From UPXZ01 sp964634605 (GTDB lineage Bacteria > Bacteroidota > Bacteroidia > Bacteroidales > Paludibacteraceae), in contig CAZWLJ010000005.1 in NCBI GenBank assembly GCA_964634605.1, forward strand, positions 62,001 through 126,000: DNA of 64,000 nt, given 5' to 3'. The notes below the pieces were generated by a model. The model worked only from the letters and a program-made list of their open reading frames with translations, ran no database searches and had not been told where the DNA came from. A program made the translations under genes and the position numbers. Position 1 is the first letter of the stretch. Every line of letters begins with the position of its first letter. Positions 1-9,300 of the stretch are shown here, one piece after another.

Positions 1-192
1 TTGAAGAATAACACAGGCGGGGAACTGATTGTTTCAGTTTATGATTTACCGGGACAAATTCAGATGGTGACGAAAGTTTCATCTGTCATGACAAGCATTA
101 GCCACGATCTGGAATCGGGTTACTATATTTTCGAAGCATGTACACCGGACAAAGGAATAAAATCAATTCTGAAAACTTTTATTAAAAAATAA
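1..192 (+). CDS. C-terminal fragment of a T9SS-secreted protein (type A sorting domain)
   Basis: The frame is open from the first base, so this is the 3' end of a gene that begins outside the window. The last ~60 residues have the layout of the Bacteroidota type IX secretion C-terminal sorting domain: a beta-strand with VYDLPGQ (family pattern VYDxxGQ/R), a stretch of short polar strands, then SGYYIFEA (family pattern GxYxxxV), and a basic end KTFIKK (family pattern KxxxxK). In this family the domain directs export across the outer membrane and is then cleaved by the sortase PorU. The function of the cargo itself cannot be read from this piece. The gene ends 11 bp before the next one, so the two are probably transcribed together. 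An apparent TTG start at base 1 is only the window edge. Confidence 0.75.
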   Translation: MKNNTGGELIVSVYDLPGQIQMVTKVSSVMTSISHDLESGYYIFEACTPDKGIKSILKTFIKK

Positions 193-203
193 AATTTGAA
201 CTA

Positions 204-848
204 ATGAAAAAGAAGATAGGAGCAGTAGCTTTTTTAACGATTACGGTGTTTGGTTTATCGTTTTTGCTCTTGGCGGGAGCTATCCGGTCCTTCACCGACG
301 AAGCGGTAATTCAGAATTATAATGGAAATGTATTTGATAATCATCACGTTACCGGCAGTAGTATTGAGTTGCCTGTGTACAAACCACGTAAAAACATATC
401 AGCGTCTTATGCCCGCGAAAATTTTCGTGAATATTCCGCTTTTTCAGTTTCTGAAACATTTTCGGACAGGGAAAGTTACGAAAAGGAGGCTTTTCTGACT
501 TCTGAAGCAATGTTATCAGACCGCGTCAATTCTGTCTCATACAGCAAACAGGGGCGTAATAGTAACGAAAATTCCCTGTCAGCAGGAATACCCGTTTTGA
601 AAAAAATCAGGTCACCGGGCAGTGAGAAACTTTATACCTCAAACAGAATTTCGGACCGCGAAGTGACACGCCTTGTATTATCGCAACCATTTTCGGGTGC
701 AGGACTTCACGGACCAATGAGGATGGATGGAGATAATTCAAATCCACCGGCAGAAGGAGTGCCTGCAGGTGAAGGTGTTGCGATTCTGATGCTTCTCTCG
801 GTTGCGTATGGAGTCTTTCAGATATTCAGAGTTAAGGCTGTCAGCTGA
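204..848 (+). CDS. Hypothetical membrane-anchored protein with N-terminal signal and C-terminal P-x-G-E-G/TM tail
   Basis: I do not recognise a family. The 214-residue protein starts with a basic and hydrophobic segment (residues 1-27) that fits a signal peptide or signal anchor. Residues 30-170 are polar, rich in Ser, Arg and Glu, and without obvious domain motifs. The C-terminus has a proline-rich turn, then VPAGEGVAIL, a hydrophobic helix of ~18 residues with a Tyr-Gly, and a short basic end (RVKAVS). This Pro-x-Gly-x-Gly, helix, basic arrangement resembles C-terminal anchoring or sorting tails (PEP-CTERM-like in layout) seen on small Bacteroidota proteins; that comparison is from general knowledge, not a search. 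It follows the T9SS cargo tail by 11 bp and is followed by a bidirectional terminator, so it is probably the last gene of that transcript. Confidence 0.6.
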   Translation: MKKKIGAVAFLTITVFGLSFLLLAGAIRSFTDEAVIQNYNGNVFDNHHVTGSSIELPVYKPRKNISASYARENFREYSAFSVSETFSDRESYEKEAFLTSEAMLSDRVNSVSYSKQGRNSNENSLSAGIPVLKKIRSPGSEKLYTSNRISDREVTRLVLSQPFSGAGLHGPMRMDGDNSNPPAEGVPAGEGVAILMLLSVAYGVFQIFRVKAVS

Positions 849-891
849 ATAATTTTGAAACCGCATCTCAATTTCGGCATCTGAAAACACA

Positions 892-922
892 AAACCCTGT
901 AATCTCCTTGATTACAGGGTTT
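892..922. terminator. Bidirectional rho-independent terminator
   Basis: A perfect 13-bp stem (892-904 with 910-922, core AACCCTGTAATC) with a 5-nt loop. It is followed by a T-rich run on the plus strand and preceded by an A-rich run, so it can end both the plus-strand gene at 204-848 and the minus-strand tRNA-Gly/tRNA-Leu transcript. Confidence 0.85.
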
Positions 923-931
923 CATTTTTCG

Positions 932-1016
932 TACCCGAAGGGGGACTTGAACCCCCACAGCCGATAAAGGCCAAAGGATTTTAAGTCCTTCGTGTCTACC
1001 ATTCCACCATTCGGGC
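932..1016 (-). tRNA. tRNA-Leu (anticodon TAA)
   Basis: Read on the minus strand, this is an 85-nt cloverleaf. The acceptor stem pairs GCCCGAA with TTCGGGT (one G-T pair) and is followed by discriminator A. The D-arm is TGGTGGAATGGTAGACACG, the anticodon loop is CTTAAAA with anticodon TAA, a long class II variable arm follows, and the T-arm is GGGGGTTCAAGTCCCCC. The long variable arm and A discriminator fit tRNA-Leu. CCA is not encoded. It lies 21 nt downstream of tRNA-Gly in one transcript. Confidence 0.95.
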
Positions 1017-1037
1017 AGATTGCTTTTTCAAGCATCG

Positions 1038-1110
1038 AGCGAAAAACGGGACTCGAACCCGCGACCCTAACCTTGGCAAGGTTATGCTCTACCAACTGAG
1101 CTATTTTCGC
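1038..1110 (-). tRNA. tRNA-Gly (anticodon GCC)
   Basis: A 73-nt minus-strand cloverleaf with perfect acceptor stem GCGAAAA/TTTTCGC, D-arm AGCTCAGTTGGTAGAGC, anticodon arm CCTTGCCAAGG with anticodon GCC, and T-arm CGGGTTCGAGTCCCG. CCA is not encoded. It is first in the tRNA-Gly/tRNA-Leu operon, about 80 nt downstream of a canonical Bacteroidota promoter (1196-1225). Confidence 0.95.
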
Positions 1111-1195
1111 AAATTTTCCAAAATATCTTCTCTTATACCCGGACAGAAAGATTCTTTCTTGCTGCCATTAAATCGGCATCGGGGAAAAGCGGGTG

Positions 1196-1225
1196 CAAAT
1201 ATACTTACTTTTTTTTAATACCAAA
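1196..1225 (-). promoter_or_regulatory. Promoter of the tRNA-Gly/tRNA-Leu operon
   Basis: On the minus strand a -33 box TTTG (1222-1225) lies 18 nt from a -7 box TATATTTG (1196-1203), matching the Bacteroidota housekeeping-sigma consensus TTTG/TAnnTTTG. The -7 box is followed directly by the GC-rich GCACCCGC. The same 16 nt recur at the tRNA-Glu promoter (5741-5756). Confidence 0.8.
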
Positions 1226-1269
1226 AGATATTTTTGAAAAAAACTGTGATATGACTGATTAAGAAGTGA

Positions 1270-2244
1270 TTAAAAATCCCGGGCTGCTACAAATTCAATG
1301 CAGTCAAGCAGAGCTTTTTTAGCATCGTTATCAGCAAAATCCTTCAGTTCATTAACCGCCTTCTGCATATATTCATCCATCACTTTTCCGGCATAATCCA
1401 CGCCTCCCTGCTCATGCGCAAATCGCATGATTTCGTTGATGTGTTCGGTTGTGAAATTCTTATTTTCAATTAATTGTACGATATAATCCCGCCTTTCACC
1501 TGAAGTGTTTTGTATAGCGTAAATTAATGGAAGGGTCAGTTTTCCGTCACGAACGTCGTTTCCGGTGGGTTTTCCTATCTGGGTATCTTTGTAATAATCA
1601 AAGATATCATCTTTTATCTGGAAGCAAATTCCCAGATATTCACCGAACTTTCGGAGGTGCTCCTGCTCAGAGGGTGAAGCTTTTACAGAAAGTCCGCCCA
1701 CTTCAGTGCAGGCAGCAAACAAGAGGGCTGTTTTTCTTTTTATTATTTCAAAATATTCGCCTTCGGTGATAGCGGTTTGTTTCGGGATGGAAAGTTGAAG
1801 TAATTCACCGTCGGTAAGGGTCATGCCCACCACCGAAATAGTGTGTACAATATCCAGATTCCGGGTAGTATAAGCGCTGTGTAATGATTTTGAGAGTAAA
1901 TAGTCACCTGTGAGAATGGCGATTTTGTTACTCCATCTGGCATTGACCGATGCGCGCCGGCGTCTTTCGAGCGTGTCATCCACCACATCGTCGTGTACAA
2001 GACTGGCTGTATGAAGCAGTTCCAGTGAGAATGCTCCGTAAAGGGTTTCATCATTTACATCCCCGAGAAGTTTGGCCGTCAGAAGTGTCAGGATAGGTCG
2101 AAGTTTTTTTCCGCTTCCTTCTAAAATGTAATTGTGCACATCATTCAGCAATGAATTGTCCCCATCCAGCACTTTGGAATACACTTTTTCGAATTCCTGC
2201 ATTTCAGCAAGAATAGGATGCTTAATTTTTTCTATATAATTCAT
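1270..2244 (-). CDS. ispB: Polyprenyl diphosphate synthase (long-chain, octaprenyl/IspB-like)
   Basis: This trans-isoprenyl diphosphate synthase condenses isopentenyl diphosphate onto an allylic primer, probably to make the menaquinone side chain. Both aspartate-rich motifs are visible: HDDVVDD with the following RRRR in the first half (FARM) and KDDIFDY in the second (SARM). The residue five before the first Asp of FARM is Ala, where short-chain farnesyl and geranylgeranyl synthases carry bulky aromatics. That matches long-chain enzymes such as E. coli IspB. The length of 324 aa is normal for the family. It is transcribed divergently from polA, with 188 bp between the starts. A TATTTTTG box at 2273-2280 is a likely -7 element. 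The family is certain; the exact product length is inferred. Confidence 0.9.
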   Translation of the reverse strand: MNYIEKIKHPILAEMQEFEKVYSKVLDGDNSLLNDVHNYILEGSGKKLRPILTLLTAKLLGDVNDETLYGAFSLELLHTASLVHDDVVDDTLERRRRASVNARWSNKIAILTGDYLLSKSLHSAYTTRNLDIVHTISVVGMTLTDGELLQLSIPKQTAITEGEYFEIIKRKTALLFAACTEVGGLSVKASPSEQEHLRKFGEYLGICFQIKDDIFDYYKDTQIGKPTGNDVRDGKLTLPLIYAIQNTSGERRDYIVQLIENKNFTTEHINEIMRFAHEQGGVDYAGKVMDEYMQKAVNELKDFADNDAKKALLDCIEFVAARDF

Positions 2245-2432
2245 TTAAAAACAGACATTAGAACCAGACTTACAAAAATAAGCAATTTTGTTCTTTCTTT
2301 CGCTTTTTACGGAATAAATAAGTATTTTTTGTTTAATTTTACAGCATACAATCCTGAACAGAAAACAAACAGACGTATTGCCTGTTTATTATTATCAGAT
2401 ATTGACAAGATATATTTAATGAAGATTAATTT

Positions 2433-5261
2433 ATGAAAAAGCTTTTCCTGCTTGATGCCTACGCCATCATATACCGTGCCTATTACGCTTTTATCCGCAA
2501 TCCGCGCATCAACTCCAAAGGTTTGAATACCTCGGCAGTTTATGGGTTTGTCAACACGCTCGAAGATGTACTGCGAAAGGAAAAACCTTCGCATATAGCC
2601 GTGGCTTTTGACCCTCCCGGTAAAACATTCCGTCATGATGAATATGAGCATTACAAGGCACAGCGCGAATCCACTCCCGAAGATATCCGGAAATCGGTGC
2701 CGGTCATAAAGGATATTGTAAAAGCTTATAACATTCCTGTGCTCGAAATCCCGGGCTTCGAGGCTGATGATGTGATTGGTACAATGGCTAAAAAGGCTGA
2801 AAAGGAAGGTTTCGAGGTGTATATGCTCACACCCGATAAGGATTACGGGCAATTGGTTACTGACCATATTTTCATGTACAGGCCCAGGCATACGGGTGGC
2901 TACGAGGTGATGGGACCCGAAGAAGTGCGAAAAAAATACGAACTGGATAGCCATGAGCAGGTTATTGATTTGCTCGGATTGATGGGTGACAGTTCCGATA
3001 ATATTCCCGGATGCCCGGGAGTTGGCGAAAAAACAGCTGTCAAACTGTTGCAGGAGTTTGGAAGCATTGATAATTTGCTTAACAACACCGGAAAGCTGAA
3101 AGGAGCCCTGAAAACGAAAATCGAGGAAAATAAAGACCTGATAGTATTCTCCAAATACCTGGCAACCATCAAAACCGACGTTCCTGTCATCTTTGATGAG
3201 AAGGAGCTGGAAGTTGAACCGGTTAACGAACCGGATTTACGCAGTCTGTTCGACGAATTGGAATTCCGTACGCTTTCTGCCCGTATCTGGAATGATAATA
3301 AAACATCTGAAAAGCCCGGAATTATTAAACCGAAAGTTTCTGCAGGTGGTCAGATGTCTTTGTTTGATGTTCAGGGACCTGCTGATTCTGAAAAAGTGGT
3401 AACTGAATCCGGAATGCCTGATTTCCCCGAATTCCCTGTGGCTGAAGGGATGAGGAGCATTCACGACACACCTCACCGGTACATCCTGGCAGATGATAAA
3501 GCGAAAAGAGCTGCTTTGGCAACCAGGCTTTTTATGCAAAAATCGGTCTGTTTTGATACCGAAACCACAAGCCTGGATGTTTTCAGTGCTGATTTGGTGG
3601 GCTTGTCCTTTTCATTTACTCCCGGAGAAGCATTTTATGTACCCCTTCCCCGCGACAGAAATGAATGCTTGCAGGTTTTGAAAGAGTTTAAGGCCATTTT
3701 CCAGAGTGAACAAATCGAAAAAACCGGTCAGAATATTAAATTTGACCTGCTTATACTGGCACAGTACGGCATTGAACTGAAAGGAAGACTGTTTGATACA
3801 ATGATTGCACACTACCTGCTGCAGCCTGACCTGCGCCACGGCATGGATTATCTGGCTGAAATTTACCTGAAATATCGAACCATCCACTACGATGATTTAT
3901 TCGGCGGAAAACCAAAAACGCAGCAGAATATTCTGGATGTGGATTTGAATCTTTTGTGCGATTATGCTGCCGAAGATGCGGATATCACCCTGCAGTTGAA
4001 GCAAATACTTGAAAAAGAACTGGCTGAAAACAGGCTGGAATCACTCTTCTTCGAAATGGAAATGCCCTTATTGCGTGTCCTTGCCATTATGGAACAAAAT
4101 GGTGTGAAAATTGACTCGGGTGCACTGCGCGAAAGTTCTGAAATACTCACCAAAAACATGCTGGCTCTCGAAAACGAAATTCAGAACATGGCTGGTGTTC
4201 AGTTTAATGTTTCGTCGCCGATGCAGGTTGGTGAAGTGCTTTTCGGGCAGATGAAACTGGATGAAAAGGCAAAAAAAACCAAAACCGGCCAGTACTCCAC
4301 ATCTGAAGATGTACTCGAGAAAATCAAGTTCAGACATCCGGTTGTTGAGAAAATACTGGAATACCGGGGTCTGAAAAAACTTTTGAATACTTACATCGAC
4401 GCGCTTCCGCTAATGGTTAATACCAATACCGGAAAGGTTCATACCTCATTCAACCAGACTGTGGCAGCCACGGGCCGGTTGAGCTCCACCAATCCGAACT
4501 TGCAGAACATTCCTGTAAGGGATGAACTCGGGCGCGAAATCCGCAAGGCTTTTATTCCTGACGAAGGGGAATTGTTTTTAAGCGCAGACTATTCGCAGAT
4601 TGAATTACGTATAATGGCTCACCTCAGCAGCGATGCGAATATGCTCGAAGCCTTCAGCCTCGGGAATGATATTCATGCAGCTACCGCCGCTAAGATTTTC
4701 AGGGTGCCTGTCAGCGAGGTTACATCAGATATGCGGCGGAAAGCCAAAACAGCCAACTTTGGCATTATCTACGGCATATCAACTTTCGGTCTGGCCGAAC
4801 GGCTCAACATTCCGCGTGCGGAGGCCAAAGAACTGATAGACGGTTATTTCAATACCTATCCGGATGTGAAAAGCTATATGGATAATGCTATCCGTATGGC
4901 CAAAGAACAAGGATTCGTGGAAACCATTTACGGCAGAAAGCGTTACCTGGCTGATATCAATTCACAAAACAGCGTGGTGCGGGGTTATGCCGAACGGAAT
5001 GCCATCAATGCGCCGATTCAGGGTTCGGCTGCCGACATCATAAAAATTGCCATGATCCGGATTCAGCAACGGCTCACCGATGAAAATCTGAAGGCAAAAA
5101 TGACAATGCAGGTACACGATGAACTGAATTTCACCGTTCCGGCTTCAGAAATAGATCAGGTGAGGGAACTGGTGATTTACGAAATGCAGAATGTAATAAA
5201 GTTGAAAGTACCTCTGCTTGTGGAATGTGAAGTGGGGGAAAACTGGCTCGAGGCGCATTGA
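2433..5261 (+). CDS. polA: DNA polymerase I
   Basis: A 942-residue family A polymerase for Okazaki fragment processing and repair synthesis. The 5'-3' exonuclease domain covers about residues 1-290 (DAYAIIYRAY at the start, then FEADDVIGT and the helix-hairpin-helix GCPGVGEKTA). The 3'-5' proofreading domain covers about 350-540 and looks active: Exo I FDTET near residue 373, Exo II GQNIKFD, Exo III YAAEDAD. The polymerase domain has motif A DYSQIELR near residue 718, motif B RRKAKTANFGIIYG, and motif C MQVHDEL near residue 891. The ATG at 2433 begins the usual MKKLFLLDAYA N-terminus. A terminator at 5292-5320 separates it from convergent rpsT. Length and domains are complete. Confidence 0.98.
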   Translation: MKKLFLLDAYAIIYRAYYAFIRNPRINSKGLNTSAVYGFVNTLEDVLRKEKPSHIAVAFDPPGKTFRHDEYEHYKAQRESTPEDIRKSVPVIKDIVKAYNIPVLEIPGFEADDVIGTMAKKAEKEGFEVYMLTPDKDYGQLVTDHIFMYRPRHTGGYEVMGPEEVRKKYELDSHEQVIDLLGLMGDSSDNIPGCPGVGEKTAVKLLQEFGSIDNLLNNTGKLKGALKTKIEENKDLIVFSKYLATIKTDVPVIFDEKELEVEPVNEPDLRSLFDELEFRTLSARIWNDNKTSEKPGIIKPKVSAGGQMSLFDVQGPADSEKVVTESGMPDFPEFPVAEGMRSIHDTPHRYILADDKAKRAALATRLFMQKSVCFDTETTSLDVFSADLVGLSFSFTPGEAFYVPLPRDRNECLQVLKEFKAIFQSEQIEKTGQNIKFDLLILAQYGIELKGRLFDTMIAHYLLQPDLRHGMDYLAEIYLKYRTIHYDDLFGGKPKTQQNILDVDLNLLCDYAAEDADITLQLKQILEKELAENRLESLFFEMEMPLLRVLAIMEQNGVKIDSGALRESSEILTKNMLALENEIQNMAGVQFNVSSPMQVGEVLFGQMKLDEKAKKTKTGQYSTSEDVLEKIKFRHPVVEKILEYRGLKKLLNTYIDALPLMVNTNTGKVHTSFNQTVAATGRLSSTNPNLQNIPVRDELGREIRKAFIPDEGELFLSADYSQIELRIMAHLSSDANMLEAFSLGNDIHAATAAKIFRVPVSEVTSDMRRKAKTANFGIIYGISTFGLAERLNIPRAEAKELIDGYFNTYPDVKSYMDNAIRMAKEQGFVETIYGRKRYLADINSQNSVVRGYAERNAINAPIQGSAADIIKIAMIRIQQRLTDENLKAKMTMQVHDELNFTVPASEIDQVRELVIYEMQNVIKLKVPLLVECEVGENWLEAH

Positions 5262-5291
5262 TGGTTGGTGCACCGGGGCGATATGACAAAA

Positions 5292-5320
5292 AAGCCCTTT
5301 CTCTGGATGAGAAAGGGCTT
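5292..5320. terminator. Bidirectional terminator between polA and rpsT
   Basis: A perfect 12-bp stem, 5292-5303 (AAGCCCTTTCTC) with 5309-5320, and a 5-nt loop. It is flanked by A-rich sequence on the left and a T run (5325-5330) on the right, and lies between the convergent genes polA and rpsT. Confidence 0.85.
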
Positions 5321-5341
5321 CGTGTTTTTTGAAGCAACGTA

Positions 5342-5596
5342 TTATGCTAACCTGTTAACGTGCAAAGTCAGTTTTGATTTCAGATTACCGGCTTTGTTTT
5401 TATGTATAACGTTTTTCTTTGCTAATTTGTCGAGCATCGAGCTAACTTTTGGCAACAATTCGGCAGCTACAGCTTTTTCGGTAGTGGCACGCAATTTACG
5501 AACCGCGTTACGGGCTGTTTTAGCGTAATAGCGGTTAGCCAGTTTTTTGGTGTTAGTCTGACGGATTCGTTTAATGGATGATTTGTGATTTGCCAT
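5342..5596 (-). CDS. rpsT: 30S ribosomal protein S20
   Basis: The 84-residue, strongly basic protein starts MANHKSSIKR and has the helical Lys/Arg/Ala-rich composition and the length of S20, which binds 16S rRNA in the 30S body early in assembly. It lies 35 bp downstream of tRNA-Glu on the same strand with no promoter motif visible between them, so the two are probably transcribed together from the promoter at 5748-5778. The shared terminator with polA lies just past its stop codon. Confidence 0.97.
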   Translation of the reverse strand: MANHKSSIKRIRQTNTKKLANRYYAKTARNAVRKLRATTEKAVAAELLPKVSSMLDKLAKKNVIHKNKAGNLKSKLTLHVNRLA

Positions 5597-5631
5597 CTCA
5601 ATATTACTTTTAATGTATTCTATTATTTTAG

Positions 5632-5703
5632 TAGCCGATAGGGGAATCGAACCCCTCTTTCCAGAATGAAAATCTGGCGTCCTAACCGATAGACGAATCG
5701 GCC
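5632..5703 (-). tRNA. tRNA-Glu (anticodon TTC)
   Basis: A 72-nt minus-strand cloverleaf. The acceptor stem pairs GGCCGAT with ATCGGCT (one G-T pair), discriminator A. The anticodon arm is CCAGATTTTCATTCTGG with anticodon TTC, and the T-arm is GAGGGGTTCGATTCCCCT. CCA is not encoded. It heads a short transcript that continues into rpsT. Confidence 0.95.
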
Positions 5704-5747
5704 ATTGAATGGATTAAATAAATAATCCTTGGTTTCAATTGCGGGTG

Positions 5748-5778
5748 CAAATATACGGCAGATTTTTGAATTGACAAA
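5748..5778 (-). promoter_or_regulatory. Promoter of tRNA-Glu/rpsT
   Basis: On the minus strand a -33 box TTTG (5775-5778) lies 19 nt from the -7 box TATATTTG (5748-5755). The bases 5741-5756 (GTATATTTGCACCCGC on the minus strand) are identical to the tRNA-Gly promoter core at 1189-1204, including the GC-rich discriminator. The leader before tRNA-Glu would be about 40 nt. Confidence 0.8.
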
Positions 5779-5804
5779 AAGATACAGTAAATTATTTTCA
5801 AAAA

Positions 5805-5858
5805 AAAACTTAACCGGCTTATTATATGCTTATAATCAGCCGGTTATCAGTTTTTTTT
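5805..5858. terminator. Terminator downstream of trxA
   Basis: A 9-bp stem TAACCGGCT (5811-5819) with AGCCGGTTA (5838-5846), extended inside by an AT-rich stem and outside by AAACT/AGTTT pairing. It is flanked by an A run on the left and a T run (5851-5858) on the right. It lies about 70 bp past the trxA stop on the minus strand and before the tRNA-Glu promoter. Confidence 0.75.
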
Positions 5859-5930
5859 GGTTCAAAAAATATCACAAGTGAATAAAATGATATCTTGCCA
5901 AATGTGTTTTATAAAAGGCTTTTACCTGTA

Positions 5931-6245
5931 TCAGAGCAATGCTTCAACTTTTGCTTTCAGCGATGCTTTGGGTGTGGCCCCGATTTGTTTGTCAACAAGT
6001 TTGCCGTCTTTAAAGAAAAGGATGGTCGGGATATTGCGGATTCCGTAATCGTTGGGGGTGTTGATGTTGTCATCTACATTCATTTTGCCGATTTCTACTT
6101 TTCCTGAAAATTCTTCAGCCAGTTCTTCCACAATCGGGCCTACCATGCGGCAAGGTCCGCACCATTCTGCCCAAAAGTCAATTACAACCGGTTTTCCGGA
6201 TTCTATTACTGCTTTGATGTTGTCATCTGTAAATTCCAATGCCAT
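5931..6245 (-). CDS. trxA: Thioredoxin
   Basis: A 104-residue cytoplasmic disulfide reductase with the redox motif WCGPC (Cys29 and Cys32), preceded by VIDFWAEWC as in canonical TrxA, and the cis-proline segment IRNIPTILFFKDGK. There is no signal peptide, so it is the housekeeping cytoplasmic form that reduces ribonucleotide reductase and peroxiredoxins, not an exported TlpA-type protein. It lies 113 bp downstream of dnaE on the same strand and is followed by its own terminator. Confidence 0.96.
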   Translation of the reverse strand: MALEFTDDNIKAVIESGKPVVIDFWAEWCGPCRMVGPIVEELAEEFSGKVEIGKMNVDDNINTPNDYGIRNIPTILFFKDGKLVDKQIGATPKASLKAKVEALL

Positions 6246-6358
6246 AATTTTAATTTTATAAGTTCGGTTTTTTTTTAATTATTTCTATAACGTTGCTGGT
6301 TTCAAATTGTTTGAACTGCCCCGTAAGATTATTCAATATTTTGCCGGTTACCATGCCG

Positions 6359-9300
6359 TTAGCTTAGCTCTACCTTATACCTCAGAATATCCTGCTCGTC
6401 GGCTTCCTTGAGGTATTTGTACACCTCTGATGTTATTTTCAGGCGGTGCTGACGGGCAAAGAGGGATACTTTTTCGAAAGTGAAAAAGTCTTTGATATCC
6501 ATATAAATGCTTACATCTCCCTTGTTGTTTAAAATCAGTTTTGTCAGTTCTTCCACCACATCGTTATCTAATTTTTGCAGTGATAATGATATGCGGATGC
6601 GTTTGATCAGTTTTCGGACATCCCTGAAAGGCATCATGGTGACGATTTTCAGCTCCAGTTCCGGCTTGAGGTCTGTTTCGGCTTTTTTATTCCATTCGCT
6701 TCCTTTTTCCTGCACGAATGCATGAATGTACAGGAAAAGGTCTTTGATCATGTATTTGCCGTATTCTTCGAAATTTTTCCCGAAAAGGGGAAATTCATAG
6801 GATCCATGATAATCCTCAATCGTAATCATGCCGTAAGGATTGTTGTTGCGGGTTGTGCCGTTTCTGAATGCGGTTACAATTCCTCCCAGCTTCAATCCGG
6901 TTCCAACCGGATATTTGCTTAAATCTGTAATGTCGATGGTTGTGGCATTGCAGATATGTTTCATTTCAAATTCAAATTCATCCATTGGGTGTGCCGACAG
7001 GTACATGCCTATCATTTCCCGTTCGCGGTTCAGCTTTACAAGCGACGACCATTCCGGCACGTAGGGAATTTCAGGTTTGGTAACTTCCACCGCGTTGTCG
7101 AGTGCTCCGAAAAGTGAGTTTTGATTGAATTGCTGGTCCTGCTGGTAAAGGTTGCCGTATTTAATAAGTGATTCCATCACTTGTTCTTCCTTGCTGTTGA
7201 GGGTGAAGAACTGTTCTCTCTTTATGTCCGGAAAAACATCAAATGCTCCTGCATAAGCCAGACTTTCGATGGTTTTCCTGTTGCAAGAAGTCAGGTTGAC
7301 CCGCTCTACAAAATCAAATATGCCCTTGAATTTGCCGGTTTTTTCACGTTCCTGAATAATTGCTTCCACTGCTCCGTCGCCCACATTTTTAATTCCGCCA
7401 AGTCCGAAGCGGATATTTCCTTCCCTGTTTACGGTGAAAGTCAGATCGCTCTCGTTTACATCAGGTCCCAGTACGTTCATTTTCATGGCTTTACACTCAT
7501 CCATGAGTTTGCCCACTTCGGTAATATCGTCCTTGTTGCGGGTGAGGTTGGCTGCCATGAATTCTGCCGGATAGTGTGCTTTGAGGTATGCTGTCTGATA
7601 AGCTACCAGAGAGTAGCAGGTAGCGTGCGACTTGTTGAAAGCATATTCGGCAAACTTGGCCCAGTCTGACCAGATATGTTCCAGTTTTTCGACAGGTTCG
7701 TATCCGTTTTTCTGTGCTCCTTCAATAAATTTCTCATGGAGAGCTTCCATTTTGTCTTTCAGCTTCTTTCCCATGGCTTTTCGTAGTTCGTCCGACTGTC
7801 CCCGCGTGAATCCTGCCAGATCGCGGCTCAGAAGCATGACCTGTTCCTGGTAAACAGTAATGCCGTAGGTGTCTTTCAAACGTTTTTCCATCGCCGGAAA
7901 AGGATACTCGATTTTTTCCAGTCCGTGTTTTCTGCTGATAAACTGCGGTATGTAGTCCATTGGTCCGGGACGGTAGAGCGCGTTCATGGCTATCAGGTCT
8001 TCAAACTGAGTGGGTTTCAGTTCTTTCAGGTATTTCTGCATTCCGGCAGATTCAAACTGGAAAACTCCCACCGTATCGCCTTTGCTGAAGAGTTTGTATG
8101 TTTTTTTATCGTCAATCGGAATGTTGTCGATATCAATGTCAATTCCTTTTGATTTTTTAATGTTTGCAAGGGTGTCTTTGATAATCGAGAGGGTTCGTAA
8201 CCCAAGAAAGTCCATCTTCACCAATCCCACATCCTCAATTACAGTGCCTTCGTATTGGGTGATTACCTTGTCTTCTTTGGTTTCCTTGTCCACCGCTGTG
8301 CTGAGCGGCACCAGATTAATCAGATCGTCAGCGCCGATAATAAGCCCGCAGGCATGAACTCCGGTTTGGCGAACGGTTCCTTCGAGCATCTCGGCATACT
8401 TCAGTGTATTGGCAAGTGTCGGGTTGGATGAGTCGCGTGAATCGCGGAGTTCTTCCACGTATTTGAAGCAGTTGCTCAGATTCACTTTGATGTCTTTGCC
8501 GTTTTCGTCTTTGGGGAACCGGCCCGGAATAAGTTTGGTAAGCCGTTCGGCTTCCTGCAGAGGCAATTTTTGTACCCGGGCAACATCCTTGATGGCCGAT
8601 TTTGTACCCATTGTACCATAGGTTACGATATTGGCTACCCTTTTTTTCCCGTATTTTTCAGTTACCCAGCGTACTACCTGGCCGCGTTTGTCGTCCTCGA
8701 AGTCAATATCGATATCGGGCAGCGATACCCGGTCGGGATTGAGAAAACGTTCGAAAAGCAGGTCGTATTTCAGCGGATCGATATTGGTAATTTTAAGGCA
8801 GTATGCCACTACCGAACCGGCAGCCGAACCACGTCCCGGTCCTACCGAGATATTCATATCCCGGGCTGCCTGGATGAAATCCTGCACGATAAGAAAATAA
8901 CCGGGAAATCCCATCTTTTTCATTACTCCCAGTTCAAAATCGATACGTTCACGTGCTTCGTCGCTCAGGTTCGCTCCGTATCTTTTTTCAGCGCCTTCAT
9001 AGGTTATTTTTGTCAGATAATCGGAGTCTAATTTGATTCTTATTGCTTTGTCATATCCTCCTACACGGTCAAAAGCATCACCGAATTCTTCGCGAAGTGC
9101 CTGTTCATCGTATTTCTGGCGGTATTCCTCTTCGGTACCGAATTCTTTCGGAATGGGGAAAACGGGCATCATGGGTGCCGATTCCAGTTTGAAATTTTCT
9201 ACTTTTCCGGCTATTTCCAACGTGTTTTCGATGCATTCGGGCAAGTCGGCAAAGATTTCAGCCATTTGTTCAGGTGATTTCAGCCATTCCTGCTTGGTGT

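Noticed and set aside
2307..2954. A 215-codon minus-strand frame spanning the polA start and the divergent promoter gap
   Set aside because: Overlaps conserved polA sequence and would run through the polyprenyl synthase promoter; no recognisable protein features.
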